Below, piece by piece: positions 1 to 9,201 of a stretch of 64,000 bases of DNA. The first letter of the stretch is position 1, and each line of letters begins with the position of its first letter. Position numbers and translations under genes: made by a program. The DNA is taken from the NCBI RefSeq assembly GCF_015840915.1, contig NZ_CP060398.1, forward strand, positions 1,240,001 to 1,304,000. Direction: 5' to 3'. The stretch is from Synechococcus sp. CBW1002. GTDB lineage: Bacteria; Cyanobacteriota; Cyanobacteriia; PCC-6307; Cyanobiaceae. The notes under the pieces are model-generated. The model saw nothing but the letters and a program-made list of their open reading frames with translations. It was not told the DNA's origin and searched no databases.

Positions 1-515
1 CTTCTTTGCTCATGAATCGCACCTGCAGGCACAATCAGATGCACGTGGGGATGGTAGTCAAGCCGGCGGTTGTGCGTGTGCAGCACTGCGTGCGCTCCGA
101 TCTTTCCCCTGAGCTTTGGATCACGGCGAGCAAAGGAATCGATCGTTTGCCAGCACGTTCTCAGCAGCAGATCATAGGTTGCTCTTTGATGCTGCCAGAA
201 CACCGGCCTCAGCTCAGCCGGTACCGTGAAGGTGATCAGGAAATACTCCACCGGCAGCAGCTTGGCTCGTTGTCGTTCAATCCACTGCTGGCTTTCATGA
301 TGCTGGCAATGGGGGCAACTGCGATGGCCGCAGGAATGGGGGATCTTGACACTGTGCTCACAATTGGAACATTGCAGCACCATCAGGTCGCTGCCTTGAC
401 GGCGGCAGCGTCGCATCGCCTGCAGGGCCTGGCGATGACTCGGCAGTAGCTGAGGGCCATGAAGACGCTCCAGGTCTCCCTGGTAGCGCTCCACCAAGTG
501 AGAGAGAAGCATCAT
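1..515 (-). CDS. IS91-family transposase, N-terminal part (cut by window edge)
   Basis: Reading the minus strand from an ATG at 515 gives an open frame to the window edge. It starts MMLLSHLVERYQGD and carries a zinc-binding cluster of Cys and His (CSNCEHS, then CGHRSCPHC) at about residues 53-75. Next come a WIERQRAKLLPVEYF segment, a FTVPAELRPVFW segment and an HPHVHLIVPAG motif. This order is typical of IS91-type rolling-circle (Y2) transposases: a zinc-binding domain, then the HUH-like nuclease. The catalytic tyrosines lie beyond the edge. The start overlaps the stop of the upstream recombinase by four bases (ATGA), so the two genes are translationally coupled. The family is clear; completeness cannot be judged. 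Confidence 0.85.
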   Translation of the reverse strand, partial: MMLLSHLVERYQGDLERLHGPQLLPSHRQALQAMRRCRRQGSDLMVLQCSNCEHSVKIPHSCGHRSCPHCQHHESQQWIERQRAKLLPVEYFLITFTVPAELRPVFWQHQRATYDLLLRTCWQTIDSFARRDPKLRGKIGAHAVLHTHNRRLDYHPHVHLIVPAGAIHEQR

Positions 516-1420
516 GACTCCTCCGCCCAGCGCAGCTGGAAGCCATTCAGCAGTGTTTCAATGCGATCACCGGTGTGATCGCGCACCACCTGGGTGATGT
601 GGGCGTAGCGGGCCGTGGTGTTGCTATGGCTGTGGCCGAGCAGGGACTGGATCAGGCGCAGGTCCATCCCCTGCTCCAGCAGGTGGGTGGCATAGGCATG
701 GCGTAGTGAGTGCACCGTGAGCCGCTTCTCGATCCCACACTCCAGGCGGGCTGCTCTGAGAGCTGCCTGCACGCCGCTGGCATCCATCGGTGCACTGGTG
801 ATCCGCACGATGATCTGGCTGCCGGCCGGACTGGGAAAGAGCAGCCGCGGATGGCGGTGGGTCGTCCAGAAGCGACGCATGGCCTGCAGCGTCAGCACCG
901 GTATCGGCACGTAGCGATCCTTGCCGCCCTTGCCATCGCGGATGTGCACGCGCCGCTGGCTGCCATCAATGTCCGCCACCTCCAGCGCCAGGCCCTCGCC
1001 GATTCGCAGGCCAAGGCTGTAGACCACCAGCAGAAATATCCGGTAGCGCAACTTGCGCACCGTGTTGATCAGCCGATGCACTTCCTCGCGGGTGGGAACA
1101 TCAGGCAGACTGCGCACACGTGGCGGGCGGATGATCTTGATCCATTCCATCTCGCGATCAAGAACATAGCGGTGGAAGAACTGCAGACTGCAGAGATCAA
1201 CCTTGATCGTGCTCCACGAATACTGCTCCAACAAGGCAGCGAAGTACCCTTTCAAGTCATCAGGGCTGAGATCATCGGGGCAACGGTCGAAGTGGCCAGC
1301 CACACGACGCAACGTTCGGCTGTAGCTGTCAATCGTCTTGCTGCGTAAGCCGTGCAGCCTCATCGCTTTTACGTTAGCGTCAAAGAGGCGATCAAAGCGC
1401 TCCTGTTCGGTACTATTCAT
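512..1420 (-). CDS. Tyrosine recombinase accompanying the IS91-type transposase
   Basis: This 302-aa phage-integrase-type recombinase has an N-terminal SAM-like core-binding domain (about residues 8-95) and a C-terminal catalytic domain. Visible catalytic residues are the Arg in GLRIGE, the Lys in GKGGKDR, HSLRH (HxxR), the His in LLGHSHSNTT and the Tyr in ARYAH, so the active set looks complete. It lacks the extra segment that marks integron integrases, unlike the gene at 10138-11109. Many IS91-like elements carry a recombinase gene directly upstream of and overlapping the transposase, and that arrangement is seen here. It probably takes part in resolution or insertion of the element, by inference. 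The element's ori and ter ends were not recognised. Confidence 0.88.
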   Translation of the reverse strand: MNSTEQERFDRLFDANVKAMRLHGLRSKTIDSYSRTLRRVAGHFDRCPDDLSPDDLKGYFAALLEQYSWSTIKVDLCSLQFFHRYVLDREMEWIKIIRPPRVRSLPDVPTREEVHRLINTVRKLRYRIFLLVVYSLGLRIGEGLALEVADIDGSQRRVHIRDGKGGKDRYVPIPVLTLQAMRRFWTTHRHPRLLFPSPAGSQIIVRITSAPMDASGVQAALRAARLECGIEKRLTVHSLRHAYATHLLEQGMDLRLIQSLLGHSHSNTTARYAHITQVVRDHTGDRIETLLNGFQLRWAEES

Positions 1421-1614
1421 TGAGCTGGCTTCCCGTTGGGAAGATGAAGGGAATCAGCGCATCAGTAGATGCGCATCCCTCAGTGGCTTCCCGGAATCAG
1501 TCGCCAGCCGCAACCCAGCGGGGACTGCTCAGCTCTCGCCCTGAGCATCACCCTGTGTCATCCCCGCAAGGCCCCCGGTTTCAGGAAAGATGTCACCCCT
1601 CTCATCCGTACATC

Positions 1615-3381
1615 GGGACTCCTGAAAAAGATTCTCGGCCCATCGGCGCCGGATTCGTCCGTTTGCTTCGCGTTAATCAGGCTGGCAAGCGCGGTGACAT
1701 CAAGTCGGCCAGATCTCAAAAGCCTGGCTTGCAGATGCCCTCAGGCGCTCTGATCGCTGACCAGGCCATAAAAAAGCTGTAGATCCACCCAAAAAGAAGG
1801 ACAAAAAAGAGGCGCAGCAGCCTCAAGACCTTTTCCGCGCACATCACGACAAAGGCCATCGAGATGGAGGATTCGGCACCAGCTGGTAGACGAGCCATGA
1901 TCAGATCCAGGGAATACTTGCGCTTTCCAGAGCCAAAGACGCCTTCCACTTCATTGCGTCGAGCTTGATCAGATCGGAGCTGGTGCTTGTGTGCAGTGGT
2001 GACATCAGGATCCTTGGGCGGGCGACCCAATCGCTTGCCGGAGAGGCGAATACCGTTCCTCGTGCAGAAATGCCTATTCTTGGCCGTGATATAAATCCGG
2101 TCGGCGCAGATTCGCTCTGGGTAAGATCCTGTATCCAGCTTGTATTTTTCCGCCTGAGCGATAAGGTCTTCTCCTTCGTTGTAGGGGTTCCAGCTTATGC
2201 GGTGCAAGAACGGAAAGCCGTTTTGAACCGAAACACTGATTTTGGCTCCAAACTCCACCGCAGCACGTGCTTTGCCTCGCACCATTGGGCGGATATGGGT
2301 CTGCACAAGATTCACCAGGCGGTCTGGAATGCTGTTGGTCTGAGAGGCGAGCAGAAGGCCCTGTTGCCGCTCCAACTCGCTGCAGGCCAACAACTTCTGC
2401 CACCAATGCCTCTTAAGCTCGGAAAGCCTTGCCCCGCAGCCGATCAGAGCATCAATGGCCTTGAGATTCTGCCGCACATAGCCAAGCTGATGTTTAATGG
2501 CAGCCTTCACTTTGCGGCGACGTGGTCGTTTTTGCTTCGCCACTCTCAGGAAATGAGCACGAGCAAGGCCACGGTCGTAGCGAGGTCGATGTCTCCTGAA
2601 TCCCGATGACTGACTGCACAGATCATCAATGACTCGCTCGGTCGTTGTGCGAGCCTCGTTGAGGAGCTTGAGGTCTCTGGGATAGGTGATGTCGGCTGGA
2701 GTGCAACTGGCATCAATCGTGAGAGTGCCCCAATTCTTTCCTTCTGGCCAGTCAGCAGGCTTGATCAACGCATCAAGTTCTAGCTGAGCGCCTCCTCCAC
2801 TGGAATCACGATCATCATGGTCGTCATCGTCTGCTGCCTGAGCAAGTGCTTCCAGAAGGATCTCTTTGCCGCGCTGCACCACCAGCTCGTTGATACGGCG
2901 CAGATCCTCGTCAGAAAAACGCTTGCGAAAGTGCACCATCATCGAGGCATCAAACGGTGCCTTGGATGTGTAGCCCGCAAAGCCAAGAAAGAACTGAATA
3001 TAGGCGTTCTCTCTGATCTGATGGACTGTCTCTTCGTCGGTGAGCCCTAACTTCTGTTTGATGTAGAGAGCACCAAAGGCCATTCTCACTGATTTGGCTG
3101 GAGCGCCAATTGTGGCGCTGAATTGAGGGGCATAGGTTTCTTCCAGCTCATCCCATGGGATCAGCCCCTCCAGTTGAACCCAGCGATTCTCGGGATCAAG
3201 TGTGCCGCCAAATGGCAGGTGGAACTCCTTGATTGAGATCTGACCGTTATTGTGCCTCCGGTACATATGGAGCGATCAGGAGTAAAGGCAATCACGGATT
3301 GCCTGATTCACGGCTACTTTAGCGGATTCTCATGCTTGAGACCAGCTGCGGCGCAATGGATCTGGATTTTTCAGGAGTCCC
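1615..3381 (-). mobile_element. IS5-like insertion sequence, copy 1 (1767 bp, intact)
   Basis: The element is bounded by inverted repeats starting GGGACTCCTGAAAAA and by a 6-bp direct repeat TACATC at 1609-1614 and 3382-3387. It carries one transposase gene (1716-3266). The second copy at 50249-53284 has the same ends (one base different), its own 6-bp duplication TACCTG, and exactly 1767 bp once its inner insertion is removed. This agreement fixes the boundaries. It sits 36 bp inside the left end of the outer IS3-like element. Confidence 0.92.
1716..3266 (-). CDS. IS5-family-like transposase, 516 aa, intact
   Basis: The N-terminal half holds a DUF772-like region (residues about 40-130, with KLGLTDEETVHQIREN and MMVHFRKRF). 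A DDE catalytic domain follows, with Asp in TLTIDASC (about residue 184), Asp in ADRIY, and a late Glu in RNEVEGVFG. A Lys/Arg-rich stretch near residue 245 (KQKRPRRRKVK) lies between. The length is normal for the larger IS5/IS1182-like transposases. The protein is almost identical to the one split between 50364 and 53183, so both copies moved recently or one gave rise to the other. Subgroup assignment (IS5 versus a neighbouring family) is uncertain because a 6-bp target duplication is not the usual mark of the best-known IS5 groups. Confidence 0.88.
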   Translation of the reverse strand: MYRRHNNGQISIKEFHLPFGGTLDPENRWVQLEGLIPWDELEETYAPQFSATIGAPAKSVRMAFGALYIKQKLGLTDEETVHQIRENAYIQFFLGFAGYTSKAPFDASMMVHFRKRFSDEDLRRINELVVQRGKEILLEALAQAADDDDHDDRDSSGGGAQLELDALIKPADWPEGKNWGTLTIDASCTPADITYPRDLKLLNEARTTTERVIDDLCSQSSGFRRHRPRYDRGLARAHFLRVAKQKRPRRRKVKAAIKHQLGYVRQNLKAIDALIGCGARLSELKRHWWQKLLACSELERQQGLLLASQTNSIPDRLVNLVQTHIRPMVRGKARAAVEFGAKISVSVQNGFPFLHRISWNPYNEGEDLIAQAEKYKLDTGSYPERICADRIYITAKNRHFCTRNGIRLSGKRLGRPPKDPDVTTAHKHQLRSDQARRNEVEGVFGSGKRKYSLDLIMARLPAGAESSISMAFVVMCAEKVLRLLRLFFVLLFGWIYSFFMAWSAIRAPEGICKPGF

Positions 3382-3718
3382 TACATCCGGGGGCTTGAGG
3401 ACATGACCAATGCGTCGTTACAGCGAGGCCGTCAAGGCTGATGTGAGAAGGCGGATGAGCCCGCCGCACAGGCAGAGCGTGGCCCGGATTTCAGAAGAGC
3501 TGGGCATCCACGTGATCACCCTCTACAAATGGAGGAAGACGTGGCGGTTGCAGGGAGAGGTGGTGCCGGCATCTCAGAAGGAACCAGATGGCTGGAGTGC
3601 TGCCGACAAGTTCACGGTGGTGCTGGAGACGGCCGGGTTGAACGCCACTGAGCCCCCCTGCGTCAGGAAAGAAGTCCGCTCGGTCTGACCCATCCACTAG
3701 GGGGCCAAACCGAGGACC

Positions 3719-4228
3719 ATGAAACCGATTTATGACCAGGCCGTGCGGGCTGAGATCCGCAATCGCATGAGCCCGCCCAACCGAGAGAGCGTGGCCGAGA
3801 TCGCTCGCTCCACCGGCATCACTACCCAGACCCTCTACAACTGGCGCAGTCAGTGGCAGAAAGAGGGCCAGCTGGTGCCGGCCACCAGCAAGCCGCCGGA
3901 GCAGTGGGGCGCATCCGACAAACTGGCCGCCGTGATCCAGGCCGCAGGCCTCAGCGGCCCCGATCTCGGCGCTTACTGCCGTGAGCGGGGCCTCTACCCC
4001 AAACAGCTTGCCCGATGGCGCCAGGCCGCTGAGGATGCCAATGGCCCCAGCGCGCCGACCATGACCGACCACAGGGATCTACAGCGCAAAAACCAGGAGC
4101 AGGCACGCCAGATCCGGCGCCTTGAACGTGAGTTGCAGAAGAAGGAAAAAGCTCTTTCGGAGGCGGCAACATTGCTGATGCTGTCAAAAAAGCTCGATCA
4201 GCTTTGGCTGCAAGAAGAGGAGTCCTGA
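3719..4228 (+). CDS. IS3-like element OrfA (HTH plus coiled coil), copy A
   Basis: This 169-aa DNA-binding subunit has a helix-turn-helix at about residues 22-48 (SVAEIARSTGITTQTLYNWRSQW). A second conserved block reads LGAYCRERGLYPKQLARWRQ at about 84-103. A C-terminal coiled coil of charged residues runs from about 120 to 155, the usual place for OrfA dimerisation. Its stop codon overlaps the start of orfB by four bases (CTGA). It differs very little from the copy at 55305-55814 and more from the one at 48283-48792. Confidence 0.87.
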   Translation: MKPIYDQAVRAEIRNRMSPPNRESVAEIARSTGITTQTLYNWRSQWQKEGQLVPATSKPPEQWGASDKLAAVIQAAGLSGPDLGAYCRERGLYPKQLARWRQAAEDANGPSAPTMTDHRDLQRKNQEQARQIRRLERELQKKEKALSEAATLLMLSKKLDQLWLQEEES

Positions 4229-5283
4229 TTCCGTCAGAGCAGAGAAATAAAGCCATGGACTTTCTCCATGAAGGCCTCAATGCAGGAGCTTCCATCAAGG
4301 CTGTTGCTGATCTGATCGGCATCTGTTCACGCACTCTGCGGCGCTGGGGGCTTGATATCAGCGGCCAGGGATTCAGTGTGGACCACCGCAAGGGTGCCCC
4401 ACGTGAAGTGGCTCACAGATTCACGGCAAAAGAGCGGCAGCGGGTGATTGACTCCGTCAATGATCCGCGCTTTGCCGATCTTGCGCCTGCTCAGATCGTG
4501 GCCATTCTTGCTGAGGAGAGAATGTATGTGGGTTCAGAGTCGACGATCTATCGCATCATGCGGCAGGAAGGCCTGCTGAATCATCGTGGCAGGGCCCGCT
4601 CTCCCCGCGAGCCAAGACCAGTCCCGGTGCTGGAGGCAACAGGAGTTTACCAAGTGCTGGCCTGGGATATCACCCTGTTGCCCGGCCATGTCAAGGGTCA
4701 ATTCTACTACCTCTACATGGTGATGGATGTGTGGAGCCGCCGCATCCTTGGAGTGGAAGTGCATGAGCGCGAATGCAGCGTGCTCGCCAGCGCATTCTTT
4801 GATCGCGTTTGCCGCGATGAAGGAATCAACAAGGAGACTGCTGCGGTCCTGCACTCGGACAATGGCGCCCCCATGCGCTCATTCGCCTTGGCGGCCAAGA
4901 TGGCGGAGCTGGGTGTTTCGCTCTCGTTCTCCAGGCCGCGCGTCAGCAACGACAACGCCTACGCTGAATCATGGTTCCGTACCATGAAGTACCACCAGAG
5001 TTATCCGCTACGGCGCTTCCGGGAACTGCTCTCGGTAAAAGCCTGGGTGGATGGCTTTGTCGAGTGGTACAACGCTGAGCACCGGCACAGCGGCATCAAG
5101 TACGTGACGCCCAATCAGCGGCACTACGGCCAGGCCGATGGGATCTGTGCCATCCGGCAGAAGACCTACGAAGAAGCTCGGCAGAAGAATCCGCAGCGCT
5201 GGAGTCGTCACATCCGTGACTGGAGCCAGCCACAGGTTGTGAGCATCAACCATCCCCGTCCGCAGCAACCTATCGCTACTTGA
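4225..5283 (+). CDS. IS3-like element OrfB, DDE transposase (rve domain), copy A
   Basis: The N-terminal part has an HTH (ADLIGICSRTLRRWG) and an IS-specific linker (ESTIYRIMRQEGLLNHRGR). An rve-type integrase core follows. Catalytic residues are visible as Asp in AWDITLLPG, Asp in LHSDNGAPM and Glu in DNAYAESWF. The chosen start is CTG at 4225, which overlaps the orfA stop as CTGA and begins LIPSEQRN. The relatives use TTG at the same place, so translational coupling from a non-ATG codon looks conserved. A TTG at 4204 in the same frame is an alternative. The product is about 352 aa, full length for this type. Confidence 0.87.
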   Translation: MIPSEQRNKAMDFLHEGLNAGASIKAVADLIGICSRTLRRWGLDISGQGFSVDHRKGAPREVAHRFTAKERQRVIDSVNDPRFADLAPAQIVAILAEERMYVGSESTIYRIMRQEGLLNHRGRARSPREPRPVPVLEATGVYQVLAWDITLLPGHVKGQFYYLYMVMDVWSRRILGVEVHERECSVLASAFFDRVCRDEGINKETAAVLHSDNGAPMRSFALAAKMAELGVSLSFSRPRVSNDNAYAESWFRTMKYHQSYPLRRFRELLSVKAWVDGFVEWYNAEHRHSGIKYVTPNQRHYGQADGICAIRQKTYEEARQKNPQRWSRHIRDWSQPQVVSINHPRPQQPIAT

Positions 5284-6262
5284 CCCTCAACAATCCAGGC
5301 CCCCGTGGCTGTCCGATGGCGCCCCTCGGTGGGCGCCATCGGACACAGCCGCGAACAGGGGCCGGACGCCCCAACCCCGACCAAAGACAGCCATCGATGA
5401 CAACGACACCCCGGCCACGGCGACCCTGAACCTCAACCCGCAGTACACTCAAGTTCGGTGCTCAGCTCAGCACCCCGAGCGGACAACTTCCCTGATAGGT
5501 CCCGAGCTCAGTGCCTATTGCCGCGAGCGGGGGCTCTTTCCTGAGCAGGTGAGCCGCTGGCGTCAGACCGCTCAGGATGCCAACGCCAAGCCGGTGCTGA
5601 CGATGGCCGAGCAAAAGGAGCTCGAAAGGCTCCGTGCCCAGGACCAGCGAGAGATCAAAGCACTCAAGAAGGAGCTGCAGCGCAAGGAGAAGGCCCTGGC
5701 GGAGGCGGCGGCCTTGCTGGTGCTGCGAAAAAAGTGGGATGCCTTCTGCTCGGAGGACGCGGAAGGTTGACCAGCGCCGCGCACCGGCGGAAGGTGATCG
5801 AGCTGATCGGCGAGGCGCATGCGGCTGGAGCCGGCCTGGTGAGCGCATGCGGTGAGATCGGCATCTGCCTGCGTACCCTCAAACGATGGCGGAAGGCCTT
5901 TCTGGGTGATGGGGACGGCGAGGACCGCCGTAAAGGAAGTCCTCGCCTGGTCGTTCACCGGCTGACGGAGGAGGAGCGCCAGCGGATCCTGCTGACGTGC
6001 AACCAACCGGAGTACGCCTCGCTTCCGCCCGGGCAGATCGTGCCAGCGCTGGCGGATCAGGGCCTCTATATTGCCTCCGAGAGCAGTTTCTACCGGGTGT
6101 TGCACCAGGCAGGGCAGTGTCACCGACGTGGGCGGGCCCGGTTGCCGCAGGAACCGCGCTCCGTGCCGCGCCTCAGGGCGGATGGCCCAAACCGGGTTTG
6201 GAGCTGGGACATCACCTATCTGCCGACCACAGTCCGGGGTGTGTGGCTTTACCTCTACCTAG

Positions 6263-8052
6263 GAGCCTGTCGCGCATAGATCAGCACCCAGTCTCTCCAC
6301 AGCCGCCCATCAATCTGCCCAGATCCCAGTGACTGCAATGGATCTGGGCGATACACTCGGGCATGCAGAAGCGCAAGACCTTTCGCCCCTGGCAGCCGCA
6401 GCAGGCCACCCTGCTGCCGCCGTCACCGCGTGAGTGGCTCTCAGAAGACCACCAGGTGTATTTCCTGCTGGACCTGGTGGATGAGCTGGATCTCTCCGCG
6501 ATCCTCGTACCCGCTCAGGCCAAGGACCCCCGCGGAGAGAAGGGATTCGATCCACGCATGATGACGATGCTGCTGCTTTACGCCTACTGCGTGGGCATCG
6601 TCTCCTCCAGGAAGATCGAGCGGGCCTGCTACGAGGATCTGGCATTCCGCGTGCTGACCGGCAACCAGCAGCCGGACCACAGCCGAATCAGCGAGTTCCG
6701 CCGGCGCAACCTTGATGCCCTCAAGGGCCTGTTTATTCAGATCCTGCGCCTGTGCCAGAAGGCGGGGATGGTGAGCCTGGGCCATGTGGCCCTCGATGGC
6801 ACCAAGGTGCAGGCCAATGCCTCCAAGCACAAGGCGATGAGCCACGAGCGGATGCTCAGGGCGGAGAAGGAGCTCCAGAAGGAAATCAACGCCTTGATCC
6901 GCAAGGCCGAGATCCTGGATGCCCAGGAAGACCGGCGCTACGGCAAAGGAAACCTGGGCAGTGAACTTCCCGATGAGCTGCGCCACAAGCAGGGCCGCCT
7001 CGCAAAAATCCGTCAGGCCCGCAAGGAGATGGAGGCGGAAACCGCTGCAGCTGCAGCGCGGCAGCGGCAGGAGGAAGCCGAGAAGGCCAGAGCCAAAGCG
7101 ACCGCAGCCGAGGAATCGGATGGATCGGCCCCTGAGCAGGCCGAGCTGAACAGGAAAGCGGAAGCCGCAGCGGCAAAGGCAGCAGCGGCGGGGGACAAAG
7201 CCATCGAGGCCGCCGAGAGCGCTGGCCTCGAGCCACCAGATCTGGAGCCACTCGCCTCTGACGCGATGCCCAGGCGTGGTCTGGCGAGAAAGGCTGACGG
7301 CACACCGACGGCCAAGACCCAACGGAATTTCACAGATTCCGACAGCCACCTCATGCAGTCCGGCGGCACCTACCTGCAGGGCTACAACTGCCAGCTGGCG
7401 GTCGACAGTGACCACCAGGTGATCGTGGCGGTGGGCGTCAGCAACCAGCCACCGGACGTGGAGCACCTGGAGCCCATGCTGGAGCGGATCGCCGCCAGCG
7501 CCGGTGAACTGCCGGACGTGATGACGATGGATGCGGGCTACTGGAGCGACGACAACGCAGGTCACTGTGAGGACCTTGGCATTGACGCCTACATCGCCAC
7601 CGGCCGTCTGCCGCATGGGAAGCCGCCACCGCCACAGCGAGGACCGCTGCCCAGAGATGCCGACGCCAGAACCCGCATGGCCCGCAAGATCAGAAGCAAG
7701 AAGGGATCCAGGATCTACGCCCAGCGCAAAGCGATCGTGGAGCCGGTGAACGGCCAGATCAAGGAAGGCCGGGGCCTGCGGCGGTTTCTCTTGCGGGGCC
7801 TGGAGAAGGTCGATGGTGAATGGCATCTGATCGCTGCCACCCACAACCTGCTCAAGTTGTTCCGGTACAGGCGATCACAGCAGCAGCTCTGGGCAGCAGC
7901 GACGGGATGAGGGGTAGAGACCCTGGCAATGCCGCCAGGGCTGAGTCAACCTCGCCCCAATGAACCAGCTCAGCGGGAGAGGTAGACCTCAGAGCTCACC
8001 TCACCGGGATTCGTCGTGACCAGGGGCTCGCTGCTCTATTGGCAACAAACTC
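6263..8052 (+). mobile_element. IS1182-type insertion sequence (1790 bp)
   Basis: The ends are inverted repeats GAGCCTGTCGC and GAGTTTGTTGC, and the flanks carry the palindromic 4-bp duplication CTAG (6259-6262 on the left). On the right the CTAG has itself been split by an IS630-type element, leaving CTA at 8053-8055 and TAG at 9199-9201. A 4-bp palindromic target is characteristic of the IS1182 family. One transposase gene is present (6363-7910). Confidence 0.88.
6363..7910 (+). CDS. IS1182-family transposase, 515 aa, intact
   Basis: The N-terminal DUF772-type domain (about residues 20-110) contains KGFDPRMMTMLLLYAYC, RKIERACYEDLAFRVL and DHSRISEFRRRN. The DDE core begins with ALDGTKVQANAS. 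A very long Ala/Glu/Lys/Arg-rich coiled coil (about 165-300) separates it from TDSDSHLMQSGGTYLQGYNC, from MTMDAGYWSD, and from the C-terminal segment carrying the last acidic residue (KAIVEPVNGQIKEGRG). The order and spacing match IS1182-family transposases. The insert between the first two catalytic blocks is typical of the family, though the low-complexity Ala-rich part is unusually long. Confidence 0.9.
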   Translation: MQKRKTFRPWQPQQATLLPPSPREWLSEDHQVYFLLDLVDELDLSAILVPAQAKDPRGEKGFDPRMMTMLLLYAYCVGIVSSRKIERACYEDLAFRVLTGNQQPDHSRISEFRRRNLDALKGLFIQILRLCQKAGMVSLGHVALDGTKVQANASKHKAMSHERMLRAEKELQKEINALIRKAEILDAQEDRRYGKGNLGSELPDELRHKQGRLAKIRQARKEMEAETAAAAARQRQEEAEKARAKATAAEESDGSAPEQAELNRKAEAAAAKAAAAGDKAIEAAESAGLEPPDLEPLASDAMPRRGLARKADGTPTAKTQRNFTDSDSHLMQSGGTYLQGYNCQLAVDSDHQVIVAVGVSNQPPDVEHLEPMLERIAASAGELPDVMTMDAGYWSDDNAGHCEDLGIDAYIATGRLPHGKPPPPQRGPLPRDADARTRMARKIRSKKGSRIYAQRKAIVEPVNGQIKEGRGLRRFLLRGLEKVDGEWHLIAATHNLLKLFRYRRSQQQLWAAATG

Positions 8053-8055
8053 CTA

Positions 8056-9198
8056 GTATGCCGTCCCGGAAATAACAGCTAGAATCGAGAGTGTCACCCG
8101 AGGTGCCTTGTGGCGCTTGGTCGTCCGATGCCTCCGCTGGTCCTCAGCGAGGACGAGGTTCAGCAGTTGCGGGCCCTTGCAAATTCCCGGTCGTTGCCGC
8201 ATTCGATCGTGCAGCGCGCTCAGATCGTGCTGGCCTGCGGTGCCGGCGAGACCAACACCGCCATCGCCAAACGGATGGGGCTGACGGGGATGACCGTTGG
8301 CAAGTGGCGCAAGCGGTACCGGGAGCTGGGCCTGGAGGGCCTGCATGACGAGCTGCGGCCGGGTAGGCCTCGCACCTACGAGGACGACACGGTGGCGGAG
8401 GTGATCAACCGGGCACTGCAGACCAAGCCCACCGATGGCAGCACCCAGTGGTCTGCGCGCTCCCTCGCGGCTGCCACCGGCATCTCCAAAACCACCGTTC
8501 ACCGCTGGCTGCAGACTTTCTCGGTCCAGCCCCACCGGCAGAAGTCGTTCAAGCTCTCCACCGACCCGTTCTTTGTGGAGAAGGTCCGCGACATCGTCGG
8601 CCTGTACCTGAACCCTCCGGATAAGGCGATGGTGCTCTGCGTCGACGAGAAGACGCAGATCCAGGCACTGGACCGCACCCAGCCGCTGTTGCCCATGGGC
8701 CTGGGTTACGTGGAGGGCGTCACCCACGACTACATCCGCCACGGCACCACCACGCTGTTCGCTGCTCTGGATGTGGCAACAGGCGAGGTGATCACCCAAT
8801 GCAAGCCCCGCCATAGGCATCAGGAGTTCCTGGGGTTCCTGCGCCAGATCGAGAAGTCGGTCCCCGAGGAGCTTGATGTCCACTTGATCGTCGACAACTA
8901 CTGCACCCACAAGCACGCCAAGGTGAGGGCCTGGCTGGCGCAGCGGCCCCGCTTCCACGTGCACTACACACCGACCTACGCCTCCTGGATCAACCAGGTG
9001 GAGCGTTGGTTTGGGATCATCACCCAGCGGGCGATCCGACGCGGCAGCTTCTCCAGCGTCAAGGAGTTGATCTCCAAGATCGAGCAATTCGTGGCGGCCT
9101 ACAACAAGACCAGAGCCCCGTTCAACTGGACCGCGACGGCGGACTCAATCCTGGAGAAGCTCCAGCGACTTTGTTCGCAAATCTCCGGGACGGCACAC
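8056..9198 (+). mobile_element. IS630-type insertion sequence (1143 bp) inserted in another element's target duplication
   Basis: The ends are GTATGCCGTCCCGG and, inward from the right, GTGTGCCGTCCCGG. The flanks are TA at 8054-8055 and 9199-9200, the fixed target of IS630/Tc1-type elements. The TA belongs to the right-hand CTAG duplication left by the IS1182-type element, so this is the younger insertion. It carries one gene (8110-9201). Confidence 0.9.
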
Positions 9199-9201
9199 TA
9201 G
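8110..9201 (+). CDS. IS630-family transposase, 363 aa
   Basis: The N-terminal part has a winged or HTH domain ([23 protein letters not shown], about residues 42-64) and a second HTH ([13 protein letters not shown]). The DDE domain has Asp in [12 protein letters not shown], Asp in [11 protein letters not shown] and Glu in [12 protein letters not shown], the typical IS630 D, D, E set. The annotated start is GTG at 8110; an ATG at 8128 ([10 protein letters not shown]) is equally possible. The stop TAG at 9199-9201 is formed by the duplicated target TA plus the next host base, so the reading frame ends exactly at the element border. Confidence 0.9.
   Translation: MALGRPMPPLVLSEDEVQQLRALANSRSLPHSIVQRAQIVLACGAGETNTAIAKRMGLTGMTVGKWRKRYRELGLEGLHDELRPGRPRTYEDDTVAEVINRALQTKPTDGSTQWSARSLAAATGISKTTVHRWLQTFSVQPHRQKSFKLSTDPFFVEKVRDIVGLYLNPPDKAMVLCVDEKTQIQALDRTQPLLPMGLGYVEGVTHDYIRHGTTTLFAALDVATGEVITQCKPRHRHQEFLGFLRQIEKSVPEELDVHLIVDNYCTHKHAKVRAWLAQRPRFHVHYTPTYASWINQVERWFGIITQRAIRRGSFSSVKELISKIEQFVAAYNKTRAPFNWTATADSILEKLQRLCSQISGTAH

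Larger units (their letters stand above)
3656..5500 (+). mobile_element. IS3-like insertion sequence, copy A (1845 bp, intact)
   Basis: The left end starts CCCTGCGTCAGG and the right end, read inward, starts ACCTATCAGGG. Both contain an inner GTCCGCTCGG block. It is flanked by the 3-bp duplication CCC, and removal restores the host orfA frame. An almost identical copy lies at 54033-55877 (also 1845 bp, duplication GGG) and a diverged one at 47011-48855. It carries orfA (3719-4228) and orfB (4225-5283). Confidence 0.92.
3410..5770 (+). pseudogene. orfA of the outer IS3-like element, split by the IS at 3656-5500
   Basis: The first part (3410-3655) encodes a helix-turn-helix domain starting MRRYSEAVKADVRRRMSPP with the HTH segment HVITLYKWRKTW. 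The second part (5504-5770) continues with ELSAYCRERGLFPEQVSRWRQ and a long coiled coil rich in Glu, Lys and Arg. Joining the parts at a single copy of the 3-bp target CCC (3653-3655 and 5501-5503) gives one uninterrupted frame of 170 codons. The joint reads TEPELSAYC, aligned to GPDLGAYC in the intact 169-aa relative at 3719-4228. The break is therefore purely an insertion and not decay. Confidence 0.88.
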
